Of a stretch of 64,000 nt of DNA, positions 22,831 to 34,473 are shown piece by piece. Position 1 is the stretch's first letter. Each line of letters begins with the position of its first letter. The notes under the pieces were generated by a model, which had not been told where the DNA came from, made no database searches, and saw only the letters and a program-made list of their open reading frames with translations. Made by a program: the position numbers and the translations under genes. Origin of the DNA: Ostrinia nubilalis. Taxonomy: Eukaryota; Arthropoda; Insecta; Lepidoptera; Crambidae. Location: the NCBI RefSeq assembly GCF_963855985.1, contig NC_087104.1, positions 13,950,001 to 14,014,000 of the forward strand, written 5' to 3'.

Positions 22831-23405
22831 GGCGAGGATGTAGAGAGATGGAAGTGTCGAGCGCAGTTTTAAGCGGCCATTGGTGTTTGTTCATTTTCTA
22901 CAAGCTTTCATTTGACTTCCCCTGTTAGTGTGGGACACATCTTGCTCAATTCAATCCAATCAATTTTTGGGGTGTATAGGTTAGGTTTAATGCACTGAAA
23001 ATAGCCTCTATATCTACTAATAAATAATTTGAATTTGAAAACTAATGGAGCTGGTTTAATTCGTGGGAAATTCTGTAAATGGAAAGAAATTCAGACATTG
23101 CATGCTGTAAAAAGTTTATACCTAATTATGGACAAATATGGACAAAAAAAAGTATTTAATTATCAAGGTTACATTATATTCAATGTAGGTTCAATGACGT
23201 TATTATTGCATAACAATATTGAAATCTCTATCTTGCTATTTTAACTATTTGTTTTAAATAATTTTCTTTTTTATTTCTCTGTGTGTCTATTATGAATCTT
23301 GTAACTTATTTCTCCTTGTATCTAGCTATTATTTTTTGAATCTTGTAACTGAAAAATTAAATAATTATCAAAAGCCGCTTCTAGCAACTCTATTCCGCGC
23401 GCAAT

Positions 23406-23507
23406 ATGGCGACTCTCGCGCAGCGTTTACGATCTAATTATGACGATGCGCCGATGTTTACTGCTCTTCGCATCATTTCAGCAACAGTGATGGAAATTAA
23501 TGAATAA
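23406..23507 (+). other. CpG-rich 33-codon open frame
   Basis: ATG follows GCGCGCAAT and the frame begins MATLAQRLRSNYDD and ends TVMEINE-stop. GC-rich start against AT-rich surroundings, so it could be a first exon or a TE remnant. Too short to call a gene on sequence alone. Confidence 0.2.
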
Positions 23508-24012
23508 TTATAATAAAATATTATTATTATGTGACTAATTTTAAAGCGACATAATCTCGCCGTCGCTAAAATGTAGAGTTGTTAAATATTTACAATGTAA
23601 TTACCTAGTAAGAAAACTAATATACAAAATCGTTTATAACTGACACTTCTGTTTGCCGAAATATGTGTAAAGAAAACCTTGTGGGTTGTCTTTGGCCATT
23701 GGTTTATTTTTTGTTTCTTTAAAAAATGTCACATGGGCATGTCATGTGTCATGTATTTAATCAATTAGCGATAAAATTTTATTTAATGTTATTTTAAATC
23801 GGTTAATGAAACGGAATAAGAGCTTTGAATGTTAATTCTGTTATTTATTTTCAGGTGAGCTAACATTTTATTTCATAGAAAATTAAATGTTGTTTTGAAA
23901 ACTGTAAGTTAGGTTTTGAGTACGTAATAAATATGTTATTCATTTTAAGAAACGCGTTAATGTTTTTTATTTATAACAATACCATTATAAATTGATTTAT
24001 TTATTAATTTCA
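23508..24012. other. Unannotated AT-rich stretch
   Basis: Nothing recognised. Confidence 0.3.
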
Positions 24013-24176
24013 CTAGCTTTTGTCGAATGGCCTTACTCATACATTATTACAATATATTTTCATCAGGGATAATTATATTCTAATGGTGAAAGAATCTTTC
24101 AAATCGGTCCTGTAGTTTCGGAGCCTGTTCAATACAAACAATCAAATCTTTCCTCTTTTAAAAATAGTAGAGTAGA
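24013..24176 (-). mobile_element. Non-autonomous Helitron
   Basis: On the minus strand: A|TCTACTCTACTATTTTTAAAA at the start and GACAAAAGCTAG|T at the end. Interior includes TCAAATCGGTCCTGTAGTTT on the plus strand. All four junction bases fit Helitron insertion between A and T. Confidence 0.75.
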
Positions 24177-24264
24177 TAAAAATGTAGCGCACACTATGTG
24201 CGCGTGATACTAGTATTTGCGTTTTTCGTCTCTTCAGCGTATCGAGAAAAGCAGACGCTCTGCA

Positions 24265-24515
24265 AACACTACGGGACTATTCCCACCTCTCGTTCTCACC
24301 ACTGCAACTCCTGTGTAGCCAGGATCTACAGCTTGACCGCCATAAAAACCCAACCAATGAAGGTCAAGTTTGTCCCGGGGGAAAGTTAAACTGTCATTGG
24401 ATCCGCAACGAAATTAATCAGAAGAACATAAGAGGAGTTCGAAATTAAGGTCCGACTTCCCTCCATTACAAAGCGGATGACAGGTGACAAACAAAGGTGC
24501 AAACACTAGTGTGAT
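24265..24515 (+). repeat. Dispersed repeat R, near full length
   Basis: Runs from CGGGACTATTCCCACC through AGCCAGGATCTACAGC, GTCCCGGGGGAAAGTTAAAC and AGGAGTTCGAAATTAAGG to GATGACAGGTGACAAACAAA. Good reference copy for defining this family with 55061 and 62785. Confidence 0.65.
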
Positions 24516-24682
24516 CAGAGCCTAAAGAGTCACCGTGAGGTCAAGGTTGCAGCATGCAGAAGATGAAATCTCGATTAGAACTAATTCTTGACCACGCCCA
24601 GCTAAGATGCAAAATAACTATTTGTGACTAATTTTATCGATCGACTAGTTTCACCTCGTGGATTCCACTTCAGACCCACGAC

Positions 24683-24718
24683 ACCCCTGACGATACCCCT
24701 CGTGGTATCGTGGGTCTC
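24683..24718. repeat. Nested hairpins around GACCCACGA
   Basis: AGACCCACGA pairs with the later TCGTGGGTCT, and ACGATACC pairs with GGTATCGT inside it. Short and of unknown meaning. Confidence 0.5.
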
Positions 24719-24719
24719 T

Positions 24720-25617
24720 TTAAAGTTGAGTTGAGGATTTTTTAGGGGTTTTTTGCCACACCATCTAGTTCAAAAACTAGCTTTCTTCCTGTATAAAGTT
24801 AGATTAGAGCTTCTGCCAGCGGCTTTGTTCCTGAGGATTTTGAAAAATTATAGCGTTGTGTGCACTACTTCGATGTTTAAGTAAGCCGTTCTTTATTCAA
24901 CATTTTCACAGCAATATTAACTTAAAAGTGACATCAAATTCTATCAATTCATACTCACAAGCTTTTGTATATTAGAATATCAAGGGAAGTTAACGCATTA
25001 CTTTCAAATCATAAATATCTTCACCTAATTAAAATCAATTTCGAAGTACATTTAGCGAGAAAATTTCAATGTTCTGCACATTTAGAATAATGTTGCAATT
25101 TCTATCAAAATATCAGATTATGACGCATCGCCACTGTAATAAATTCGCAACTATATCTCGTTTATAAGATACTTACGCTTTAGGTTTATTTGTTGGACGG
25201 AGGATTTTGATGCGTTCATCTGTTGAAAGTTTAACAGTGGCCTGTTGGCAAAATCTGGATCCGACAAAGACAGTTACAATTGTCCACTCATCTGTTAACG
25301 TATTTCTGTATTTTGATGCGTCTTTTGGTTACTTAAGATTATACGAATAGTCCCAAACGTATTTGTTGATATTTCTACAATTTATAAATACTTATATTAT
25401 GTGTTTTTGGGAAGTAAACTTTTGAATATCACTTCCTGAATGCAAAATGGCAATTTGCCAATATTTTTGTCTTCATTGTAAACTCCAGGGAAAACATAAG
25501 AGCTCTTCTTTCGTAACCAGGTTTAAACTTTAAATTTAACTTTAAGAAAAATATTAATATTTGTAACAACACCCGCATAGTCCAAGAATGTATTTTACTT
25601 CTAATTAAATATACCAG
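24720..25617. other. Unannotated stretch
   Basis: AT-rich, no recognised gene or element. Confidence 0.3.
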
Positions 25618-25776
25618 AAACAGAGGCTGACAAAGGTGACTGAGTTTCTTCCGCCACTTCTTCTCAGCACCAGTCCATATGTTGTCCCGAAGTGGTGGTA
25701 GGGCATGCTATTTGGGACGTGTATAAGTGCCCTGGAAAGGGCCTATGTGCTGAATAAACTGAATAAAGAATAAACA
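25618..25776 (+). mobile_element. Jockey-type LINE 3' UTR and tail
   Basis: GGCTGACAAAGGTGACTGAG, TTCTTCTCAGCACCAGTCCA, TTGTCCCGAAGTGGTGGTAG and an AATAAA-rich end. Same order as downstream of the jockey ORF at 33.6 kb, but a diverged subfamily. Confidence 0.6.
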
Positions 25777-26149
25777 TGGCCCTTAGGGTCTCCTGTATTG
25801 AATCTGGATAAATTAAGTTTTTTTTTAAATCCATTAAGTACCATTCAAGGCAACTGACAATTGAACAATCGTCAATGCCGCTTGTGATGCCGATCCCAAA
25901 TCAATATGTCGTACAAACACTTAATAAATCGCCGAAGTGTAAAATTGTATAGGTGTGCCGTTCGGTCATTGTTATTTACCGACTGTGCACCCATTAGGAA
26001 CGGTTTCCACCAATGCGGAGCGAGCGGAGATGTGTTTTGAATAATCAATGAGATTTCATTATGTCCACATCTCTCATTGGGCGGAAAATAGAAGAATTGT
26101 GGTGAGGAATCATTTTTCTACATAAAACTCATTTATTTTTGCAAAAGCA

Positions 26150-26252
26150 CATTGACACGTCCCAGTATTAACCCTACCACTGCTTAGGGACAATATATGG
26201 GCCAGTGCTGAGAAGAAGCAGCGCAAGAAACTCAGTCATTATTGTTACAGAA
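26150..26252 (-). mobile_element. Jockey-type LINE 3' UTR, nested
   Basis: CCCTACCACTGCTTAGGGAC, GGGCCAGTGCTGAGAAGAAG and GCGCAAGAAACTCAGTCATT: the inverse of the 33.6-kb 3' UTR. Confidence 0.65.
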
Positions 26253-26354
26253 TTTAACAACGACGGCGTTGCGGTGTTGAGTGAACCTATGCGGAATGTG
26301 TTTTCCTTTCATATACTGACAACTGACAGCTACGCACAGCTCATACAGTGACAA

Positions 26355-26497
26355 ATTTTCGTCGCTTGCCTCTCTAATTGGCGTAACTGAGGCGATTAGA
26401 CAGATCGATTCGTCTTGTGAAATTGATTAAGATGGTGCAGATAACTCAGTTTCGAAAAAAATGTCAGATACGTCAGTTAGAGAGGCAAGCGACGTTT
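26355..26497. mobile_element. Small inverted-repeat element, nested
   Basis: CGTCGCTTGCCTCTCTAATT and, inverted, GTTAGAGAGGCAAGCGACG. Arms of about 23 nt. Confidence 0.6.
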
Positions 26498-26600
26498 TAT
26501 GGTCTCCGCTCTTCTCCGCTCTATTTTGGTGGAAATAACCAGCGCGCTTCTCCGCACATATCCCGTCTCCGCTCCGCTCCACCTTGGTGGAAAACGGGCC

Positions 26601-27337
26601 TTAGAACCGGCAATCAAGCGATCCTATTGTTTATGGGTTCGGCTAGTTCTTACAGAACATAATAACAATGTTCCACGGTAATAATGCGTAATGGACAAGT
26701 TCAGTCACGATATGGAAATGTGGAGCACGGAGGTATGAGTGCACTGTTGGTAAACACAAAGCTTTGTGTCTTACGCGGGTAGCATTAAATCTTTTTACGT
26801 ACCTAATAAAGCTAAATAGTACCAACGACATGGAAATAACAATAAAAATGTAAGTAGATGATGTTCAAAAATTATATTATTAAAAAAGGTTAACTTTATT
26901 TAGCCATTATTTTAAGCAGGACGTCAGGGGAAACATCCGTTGTCTAGTATCCATAGTATAAGCTTTGCTTAGTTTGGGACTAGAAGCGCAGTGTAAAATG
27001 TCCAAGGATATTATTATTATATTAAACAAAATGACAACTGCGTTGGATTGGAGGAATAAAGACGTGTGTTGTTGTTTTTAGTAGGTGATATGCAATGCCT
27101 TTCTGGCAGGTTCACTAAGACGTAGGGAAAGCCCCACATAACCCACTAGTTGCTCTTCAGTTTGTAGCTATGCAATTTTCTGACAGTGAAAAAGTTATTA
27201 AAACAAGTGTAACTATTCTGTATTATTGACCACACCAAACAATTAGACAAACGAACAGTTTTACTGTGTCAAGGGTAGCACGATGTATCTCAGAGTGTCA
27301 TTACAGTAACGAAAGTAAAGGTGTGTTCACATTATTT
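26601..27337. other. Unannotated stretch
   Basis: Nothing recognised; a 62-codon minus frame at 26643-26831 has no domain. Confidence 0.3.
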
Positions 27338-27420
27338 GATTGTTTATTGCTGGTACTCTATTACCACCTCTTGCTCCTACAGTTGCAACTCCTTTGAAGC
27401 TAGAAATATATTACTTTGCC
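27338..27420 (+). repeat. Dispersed repeat R, decayed
   Basis: CTATTACCACCTCTTGCTCC and GTTGCAACTCCTTTGAAGC align with the first third of the family. Confidence 0.4.
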
Positions 27421-27435
27421 AGTTAGTAAATATTC

Positions 27436-27598
27436 AACGAGTCGAACCACCCACAAGGTGGATCGACTACCTCATAAAGGTAGCAGAAAGGCGTTGGATG
27501 CAGGCCGCCACCAACCGACCATTGTGGAAATCATTGGGGGAGGCCTATGTTCAGCAGTGGACGTCCTATGGCTGAAATGATGATGATGATGATGACGA
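27436..27598 (+). pseudogene. RTE-type LINE C-terminus, (GAT)n tail
   Basis: The plus frame contains PPTRWIDYLIKVAERRWM, QAATNRPLWKSLG and EAYVQQWTSYG-stop, then (GAT)n. The final residues SYG rather than SFG mark the (GAT)n subfamily. Confidence 0.8.
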
Positions 27599-28104
27599 AC
27601 GTGTAATGATTAAGGAGTCTAAAATCTGAGTTACGGAAAAAAACTTAAAAGGCTATGTTGTTCTATAGCTTTCAATGACCGTATCCTGCGTTTAGTGTAC
27701 TTACTAAATTATTGGAAAAGCCGACCCCGCATACCGGGATAACGCGAGGTCGAAGAAGAAGCAATCTTTAAGTAGATATGGATGCAAAAGTTTCTTATAT
27801 TCCCAAGTTTGTAATGGAAATAAATATGAACACACCTTTACTCAACACATTACCCTAGCTAGGCCTAACGATGATTACTGACTGACAACTTAAATGGTCA
27901 TTTTATATCTTAATTATGGAGGCAGATTTATATACAACGTTCAATATAAATAGTGCAATAAATAGTAAATAGGCGTACGCAATTTATTTAAAAAAAACTT
28001 TAAATAAGGATGCAAATGCCTCTGAGTAATTGAGACTCTAGACATCTTACGAAATACTCGCGATTAAGAATAATCAAAGTTAGTTTAAATAAATTGGTAT
28101 TAAT
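27599..28104. other. Unannotated stretch
   Basis: Nothing recognised. Confidence 0.3.
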
Positions 28105-28382
28105 TTTAATATGCGTCGTCATCATCATCATCATCATATCAGGACGTCCAGTGCTGAACAAAAGGATCCCCAATGATTTCTATAATGATCGGTTGGTAGC
28201 AGCCTACATCCAGCGCCTTCCTGCTACCATTACGAGGTCGTCGATCCACTTTGTGGACGTCCTACGCTGCATTTTCCGGTACGCGGCCTCCCCTCCAGAA
28301 CCTTGCTGCCCCATCGACCGTCAGTTCTGCGTACTTTGTGCCCTGCCCATTGCCACTTCAGCTTGCTTATTGCATTGCTAAT
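28105..28382 (-). mobile_element. RTE-type LINE 3' end, about 270 bp
   Basis: (CAT)n tail, AGGACGTCCAGTGCTGAACA, CAGCGCCTTCCTGCTACCAT, GTGCCCTGCCCATTGCCACT. One of the longer copies, with several frame-breaking changes. Confidence 0.7.
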
Positions 28383-28727
28383 ATAAATATGTACTAGATA
28401 AGCTGTTCAGAATAAAAATAACTGAAAATCACGCAAAAATACGCACGTCAATAATGACAAAGTTTTATCGGTCTCATTCGTGATATGAGTGCTATTTACC
28501 GACTACCACCTTTCTGGGCCTCGCGGCACCTGCACTTTTTAATCTATATTTGCTTGCAAACGAATAAATTTAGTGCCTACCTAAATAGGTAGGTTAGGTA
28601 TCTAGGTAGATAGCACAGGCTATCTAGAAGTTCATAGAAGTATAAGAAAATAAACTGCTCATTATAGGACGAAATGGTAACCGGATCAATGGTCAAACTT
28701 CAGAACAGATCTGTAAGGTAACGTAAA
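28383..28727. other. Unannotated spacer
   Basis: Nothing recognised before the R1-clade insertion. Confidence 0.3.
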
Positions 28728-28739
28728 TGGCAAACATTA

Positions 28740-29796
28740 TTTTTTTTTTTTTTTTCGTCAGGAAATGCATGAAATTGCATACCCACTGGCCCGGGGGAAC
28801 TAGTGGGTTATGTAAGGCTCTCCCTACCAGATGGGCAGGGCCTACTTACTAAAACCTGACGGTGTCCTCCCGAAGTCTTTGGGACGGAGCTGCGAGTCAT
28901 TGTCCGAGCTAGACGGCCTAGACATTCTTTCGCGGCTCCGCCCCGGACTGTGGCTCGCTCTGTTTGAGCAAGCGACGACTGGCTTCAGGGGAGTAGTACC
29001 TCCCCTGGTCTTCGCTAACGGTGCGCGTGAACACATGCGCGCGCCGCCGCCACGGGTCCTCCTTTAGCGGCCGCCAAACACCCCCGTGTCTAGTAGCCGA
29101 GGACCCTTAAAAGGGGGCATGGAGATGGTAGTGTCTCCTGCGGTGTCCTGGACGTCGGCGACGGTTCGGTGGAGCGTCAGGCGAGGCCTCTCGCTCCCTC
29201 TCCGCCGCTTCTTTCTGCGACATGACCTCCTCACAGAAGTGGAGTACCGCATGCCATGCATCTGGGCTCTCTAGCATACGAGGCAGGATGGCCCGTAAGG
29301 AGAGTTCTTGTCCTACCTGTTCCACGAGGATTTCGCGCTCTGCCACCCAAGCTTGGCACACTTCGAGTGTGTGCTGCGCGGAATCCTCGGTGCCCTCTCG
29401 ACAATGCCAGCAAGTGGCACTTTGCTCCCGTCCTATCCGAAATAGATAGTCGCCGAAACAGCCGTGGCCAGTTAGTATTTGGGTCGCTCTATAAGAGAGA
29501 CGACCATGTTGCCGCCGTACCCACTCCTCCAACACCGGATGTATGGCGTTTATGGTACGACGGCCTGATTTACTCTGGGCCAGACGGCGCTTCCATGTCT
29601 CTATGGCGACATCTTCATGTCTCGTCCTCTGTGCCTCGACCTCTCTGGGTGCTGGTCGCTGATCCTGAGCTCTTTGGTCTCCTCGCCACTGAAAAACTGC
29701 GGCGAGGACCAGGGAGTCGAGATCCCAGGGTAGGGTTCCGGCTAAGGCCAGGGCTGCGTCTGTCGAGATGGTGCGGTAACCTCGCACCACTCTTGT
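28740..29796 (-). mobile_element. 5'-truncated R1-clade LINE with 12-bp target duplication
   Basis: Flanked by TGGCAAACATTA at 28728-28739 and 29797-29808, a perfect duplication. A 16-nt T-run at 28740-28755 is the antisense poly(A). GC content is far above the surroundings. Truncated 5' end and long target duplication are standard for target-primed reverse transcription. Perfect flanks suggest a recent insertion. Confidence 0.85.
29107..29796 (-). CDS. R1-clade LINE ORF2, C-terminal 229 codons
   Basis: The minus-strand frame is open from the truncation point to the stop at 29107; an ATG at 29802 lies in flanking target DNA and is fortuitous. Key motif: CWHCREGTEDSAQHTLEVC at residues about 131-149, a CX2C-X9-HX4C zinc-finger-like motif that closes ORF2 in R1-clade elements, preceded by RLSYRATQILTGHGCFGDYL, also typical of the clade. 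The Arg-rich tail (RRRRPGHRRRHYH) precedes the stop. The endonuclease and reverse-transcriptase domains are absent, so no enzyme is made. The plus-strand 185-codon frame over the same DNA is a GC-driven shadow. Confidence 0.8.
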   Translation of the reverse strand, partial: TRVVRGYRTISTDAALALAGTLPWDLDSLVLAAVFQWRGDQRAQDQRPAPREVEAQRTRHEDVAIETWKRRLAQSKSGRRTINAIHPVLEEWVRRQHGRLSYRATQILTGHGCFGDYLFRIGREQSATCWHCREGTEDSAQHTLEVCQAWVAEREILVEQVGQELSLRAILPRMLESPDAWHAVLHFCEEVMSQKEAAEREREASPDAPPNRRRRPGHRRRHYHLHAPF

Positions 29797-29929
29797 TGGC
29801 AAACATTAATTAGGCGGAGTTGCACCAACTTACTTTAACCGTAACTATAACAATACAGATATTTTTGTGTATAGAGTTTGACATATATTTGACGTTTGTT
29901 AAAGTTAACCTTTAACTATGGACGTCGGG

Positions 29930-30745
29930 TCTCAGAGGCCCACCCCCCTTTCCGATTTCTCGGTTTAAACACCTTCCCGCCACGTGCTGCTCTCGACCAT
30001 CTCAGTAGCTTCAGTTTTAGCTGTGTTTGGACCGAGGAGGCATAAAATCGCGTCTTCCGGCACTTATTACGTGAGTAATAACCATCCAAAATTTTGTCCG
30101 GGCCTGGGAGACCCGATGACTATAATTTCCATACAAACATACTTGTATGGATGTGACTTGTCAACTATATTTTTTTTTGTATTATATTATTATAATATTA
30201 AGTAAATTGCTCTAGTTTAAGAATACTTAATGGCAGAAAGTATCTGAGTACATCAGCTATATTATTAGCCCAACTATCTAAATAACATTTCAAGAGTAAG
30301 GTATTACTTGTAGACGATTCTTCTTTTGAGTTTAGATGTCTTAGAATTCACCATTGCTGCAGATTCCGATTCTGAATGGTGTACATTTTGTCTATCAAAG
30401 CTCTCAAAGAAAGATAACACATGCCTTTAGAGATAATTTGTTTTTAGTGTTCTAGGCCACTGTGTATAATTTTAGTAACTTTAACCCTTGTCAAAATTTT
30501 TAATTTAGGTCCTTCAGAAATTTTGTTCATGTTTTTATGTTAGGTACATGGTTATTAATTAGCAAGGAAAAAAATATTACTTTCATTTATTAATAATCGA
30601 CTGTAATCAAGGAGCCTTTATGTGATGGCAAGTCAATTAACACTGAAAATTGTCTAAGTTTTTTAAATTTGCAAAAAAGTAATTAAATGATGGTTAAAAT
30701 TTGATTAAATTTACCACTAAATCCTTTATTAATAGTTATTAGATA
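29930..30745. other. Left interior of the piggyBac-like element
   Basis: Non-coding, AT-rich to the right. No recognisable transposase fragment. Confidence 0.4.
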
Positions 30746-31183
30746 TGTCGTAGAATATTGATTGTCATGTAATTACTTAGTAATAATTTTAATAAAACCA
30801 AATAATAATAACAACATTAATTTTAAATGTAATAAATTATAATTTGATTTATTGTAAATGTCTAGTTAAGTTATAAAATAGTTTGCAATAAGTAAAAGGA
30901 GTTGTATTGACCGTACCGAGACAGGTCGGGCGCTACCTGCTAGCCGGTTTGGGTGGGGATGGCTGTATAAAAGAACGAGCACGACCGTAGTCGTGGCATT
31001 CTGGCCTCACCCGCCGCACGGTATTGTTGTCTCGGTCCTGTGTGTGAGACTGCTCGAATATTATTATTGTTATTATTGTATTCTTACCGAAATACAACAA
31101 TCTATAGTGTTAAAACTATACATCGTTTTATTTAACTTCCTGGTGAAACATAATGTCCTGCCCCTTCTGACCGTTCTCCGACA
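30746..31183 (+). repeat. 5' LTR, 438 bp
   Basis: Begins TGTCGTAGAATATTG and ends GTTCTCCGACA. A TATAAAAG box lies near 30965 within GGCTGTATAAAAGAACGAGC. Equal in length to the 3' LTR and, by eye, with no difference. Confidence 0.85.
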
Positions 31184-32876
31184 TCAGAAGCGGGATAAAG
31201 AAGGCCAGCCCACTTCAAATTTTTTTTTTTTCTCCTTTCTGCCGTACAGGCAAAAACTCAAGGAACATTATGGCCATGTTTTTAAAATATTTCTAACAAC
31301 CCTCACGTCAATGTTACTCCGATAAGTCATTTATCGGCTGTTCTGGAGCCCTTCAAACACCGAAATGCAGAAATAGAAGGCCCATGTTATTATTTTTTTT
31401 TCAATTGACTATCACCATGTTCGAAATCACAGGGATGATTACATTATTTTGAAATCTATAGTCACAGGGATGGCTTTCAGAGTTGTGGCACTTGCATACC
31501 TACTATTCATGATGCTTTCTTTATATTTGACTAAAATGCACTTGTACTTTTTGACTTTTATCTTTTATTTTCGTTATAGTAGGTTTTATAAGACAAGGTA
31601 GTTTTCAGTTGATGAATATTTATGTTTTACCATAATTATGGTTAAAGGTAGTAGTTTGCAAATTAGTATTACATCCAATCATAAGTGATAATTTAATCTT
31701 AACTCAAAACAATTTTTAGTTTGGCTCAGTGGTACAAATAGTATAAAAAAAAGTGCGCCATTATGAACATGCAATAAATTACGTCACGTGCATTGAGTGA
31801 AAAATGTTATTGTAAACTATTTGAACCTATCACGGTTCACCACTGATCTGAATATTATCGTGACGGATGTAAATAGACTGAAACTATTAGAATCGCTTAA
31901 ATAGACTTCCTGAATTCATTATCGGTTTACCTTGTAGTAGGTACTCGTGTAATAGAATACGGGCGGTAGGCTTAAAATAAGATTTTATCTCGGGAAAGTA
32001 GCAGCTTTGCCACTTTGCACTTGCTTACCTATTCATGATCAATTGAGAAGAATGCCATAGGGTTTTGTACCAGTCTAAAGTTGAAGTCGAGGTACATGCT
32101 GTTCACAGTAGCGGTGATGATGATTTTTCTGTAATGGGAACTCGAATTTGCTTTTGAGCCGTAAATCGTAGTGTGTAGTCGATGGGTGATGCACACAGCG
32201 TTGTGATATCTAGTACTTAATGGTACAGTTTCAGTAATGGTAATTAGTGTGGGAAATGGAGATACAAGTGTCGATTTTAGAAAATACTACATTATTTAAT
32301 ATCCCATCTCGTTAACTGCAAGCAGTTTTCTCAATTGTTAGGTCGGATCCGGAATATCGTAGCCGTATCCTATTAGAAACCGGTATCTGTTCTGAGTAGT
32401 CCCTGGGAATTAGGTAGTGCGATAGTTCTGGGTGGTGCAGTAGGATCTGGCCGTGTGTAGCTAAGAGTATGAAGTCATTGGTTGACTTAGGCTCCCGAGG
32501 TAGGGTATCAAAATATGGACCGCAATTGTGATACCTGGGACTCATTCGATTTTTAAAGTAATTTTTGGTAATGATGATGTACCACATGGCCTTAGTGATT
32601 TCAATGTAGCAATTATTAGGAATTGTGAATAGTAATGATTGGATTTCTAAAAGCTAGGTAGTTTCTAATAGATAGCTATGGTTACTAGTTAGTATCACTA
32701 GACATCTACTTGGATGGCTTTTATTTTAAAGAGTGGATAGAGTATAGGAAACTAGTTGTAGAAAGAATATCTAGTAGTACTAAAAGTTAAGTTTCCTCAT
32801 TTCTGAAAGCACATAAGTTGCTTGAAATAGAGGACCGTGTCATTTGTCTTTTTTCTTTTTTTTTTTTTTTTTTTCA
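31184..32876. other. Left interior of the LTR element
   Basis: Leader TCAGAAGCGGGATAAAG follows the LTR. A 91-codon minus frame (32312-32587) is not recognised. A long T-run lies at about 32846-32874. Confidence 0.4.
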
Positions 32877-32914
32877 ACTTGGCTACCGCACATTCTATGA
32901 TGGCATAGCATTTA

Positions 32915-33735
32915 CCAGCTACTTTCGATTTGCTTCGTGACACCAAATTACAAAATGTAGTCTTGGGAATCACTTTAGACTCTAAACTTCAGTGGGGTCC
33001 TCATATTGAAACCTTGTCAGCAAGGCTCAGTTCAGCTGCTTTTGCAGTGAGAAAGATAAGGCAATTAAGTGACATTGAAAAGGCTAGGCTAGTTTATTTG
33101 TCATACGGCATATTGTTGTGGGGCTCAGCTGCGGACATTGAAACTGTGTTTGTTCTGCAGAAGAGAGCAGTGCGGGCCATTTATAACCTTGGACCCCGAT
33201 TGTCCTTGATAGAATTCTTTAAGGAGATTAATATACTGACAGTAGCTTCACAGTTCATTTATGAAAACCTTTTATATGTTCGCAAAAATATAGAGCAATT
33301 TACTAGAAAGAGTGATTTACACAAGTTCAATACAAGAAACAAAAATAAACTCGCCGTTCCAAATTTCAGACTGCACAAGATTGGTAATTCATTTATGGGG
33401 AAATGTATTAAACTTTTCAATAAATTACCACAAACTGTTGTAGAATTGCCCATTCATAAATTTAAAGCACATATCAAAAGCACCTTAATGAAATAGGGCT
33501 ACTATAAAGTTGATGATTATATAAAAGATAAAAATGTTTGGAATGTTTAACTACCTAGCTCGCATCAATACTTATAACTATAATTTGTATATTTTAAAGA
33601 CTGTAAAACCTTGAAAAGGAGGCTGACAATAGTGACTGAGTTTCTTGCGCTGCTTCTTCTCAGCACTGGCCCATTTATTGTCCCGAAGCAGTGGTAGGGT
33701 TAATTTGCAAAAATAAATGAATTTAGTACCGACCG
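32915..33735 (+). pseudogene. Jockey-type LINE: reverse-transcriptase C-terminal part and 3' UTR
   Basis: The frame to 33496 reads GITLDSKLQWGPHIETLSAR, then AFAVRKIRQL, GILLWGSAAD, LQKRAVRAIYNLGPR and ends HIKSTLMK. These blocks belong to the region after the catalytic core in jockey-like reverse transcriptases. The YxDD core and endonuclease are missing, and the segment before GILLWGS looks shortened. The 3' UTR (33600-33735) has TGACTGAGTTTCTTGCGCTG and TTGTCCCGAAGCAGTGGTAG and ends in AAATAAATGAAT. The same UTR appears as isolated tags across the window. Confidence 0.75.
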
Positions 33736-34270
33736 AGTAGTAAATACCGAGTATCACATAATAAAATAATAAATAAAATCATTTATTTGCAGGAACATGC
33801 TTACAGATTGGTGTTAATTTAGTTAATTCCAGCATATTCTGTCGCATGCGACGTGCAAAAGTTCTTGTTCTTATAGTTTTATTTTTTTATTTAATTTTTC
33901 TTTATTCAGAAAACCACAGCTCTTATACATAACAGCAGCATAATAATAATACAAAAGTTATGTTAATTATTATTGCTACATTTAGTTTTAGACTCAAATT
34001 AATTGTAAATGTCAAATTAAGTTTCATTACCGATGTCACATCATTCTATTACTTAAAAAGTCATTCACTGTATAATACATTTTAATTAACAAAAAGTAAA
34101 AAACTGTACTTTTAAAATTTGTATACAATATAATAGTCTCATACGTTGGTAATTTAATTCAAATGTAATAAAGCACAGTTATAGAGCTTTCCGGGCAATA
34201 CCTTTAAAACCTAGTCTGAAAATACCTTATCACGTCAAACTGATGTTGATTATTGCTGAAGTCTCACCTG
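33736..34270. other. LTR-element interior, AT-rich
   Basis: No coding signal or repeat recognised. Confidence 0.35.
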
Positions 34271-34473
34271 CTCTATTGGGTGACGATCTGGGCTAGCATG
34301 GGAGAGCTGTGAGGGTCTTATCTACCATTGTGGATGGCACAATGTATTTTGTTAGTGGAATAAGTGACTTATGACTTATACAAGACTCATGACTTGCGAC
34401 TATGACTGGGAGGGCTGTGGGGGTCTTATCTACCATCGTGGATAATGATCCTGCACGACTTATGACTATGACT

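Larger units (their letters stand above)
25997..26600. mobile_element. Inverted-repeat element with TTA duplication, containing two insertions
   Basis: Starts GGAACGGTTTCCACCAATGC and ends GGTGGAAAACGGGCC, each flanked by TTA; GCGGAGCG repeats follow each end. A LINE tail (26150-26252) and a smaller inverted-repeat element (26355-26497) lie inside. Open frames here are GC-skew artefacts. Confidence 0.6.

Noticed and set aside
28118..28382. 95-codon plus frame as a cysteine-rich peptide
   Set aside because: It is the antisense of a minus-strand RTE end; the cysteines come from the reversed coding sequence.
29256..29813. 185-codon plus-strand frame as a gene
   Set aside because: It is the reverse complement of the GC-rich R1-clade ORF, whose minus-strand frame carries the recognisable zinc-finger motif.
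32312..32587. 91-codon minus frame in the LTR element as an accessory protein
   Set aside because: Not recognised, wrong strand relative to the element, no supporting signals.
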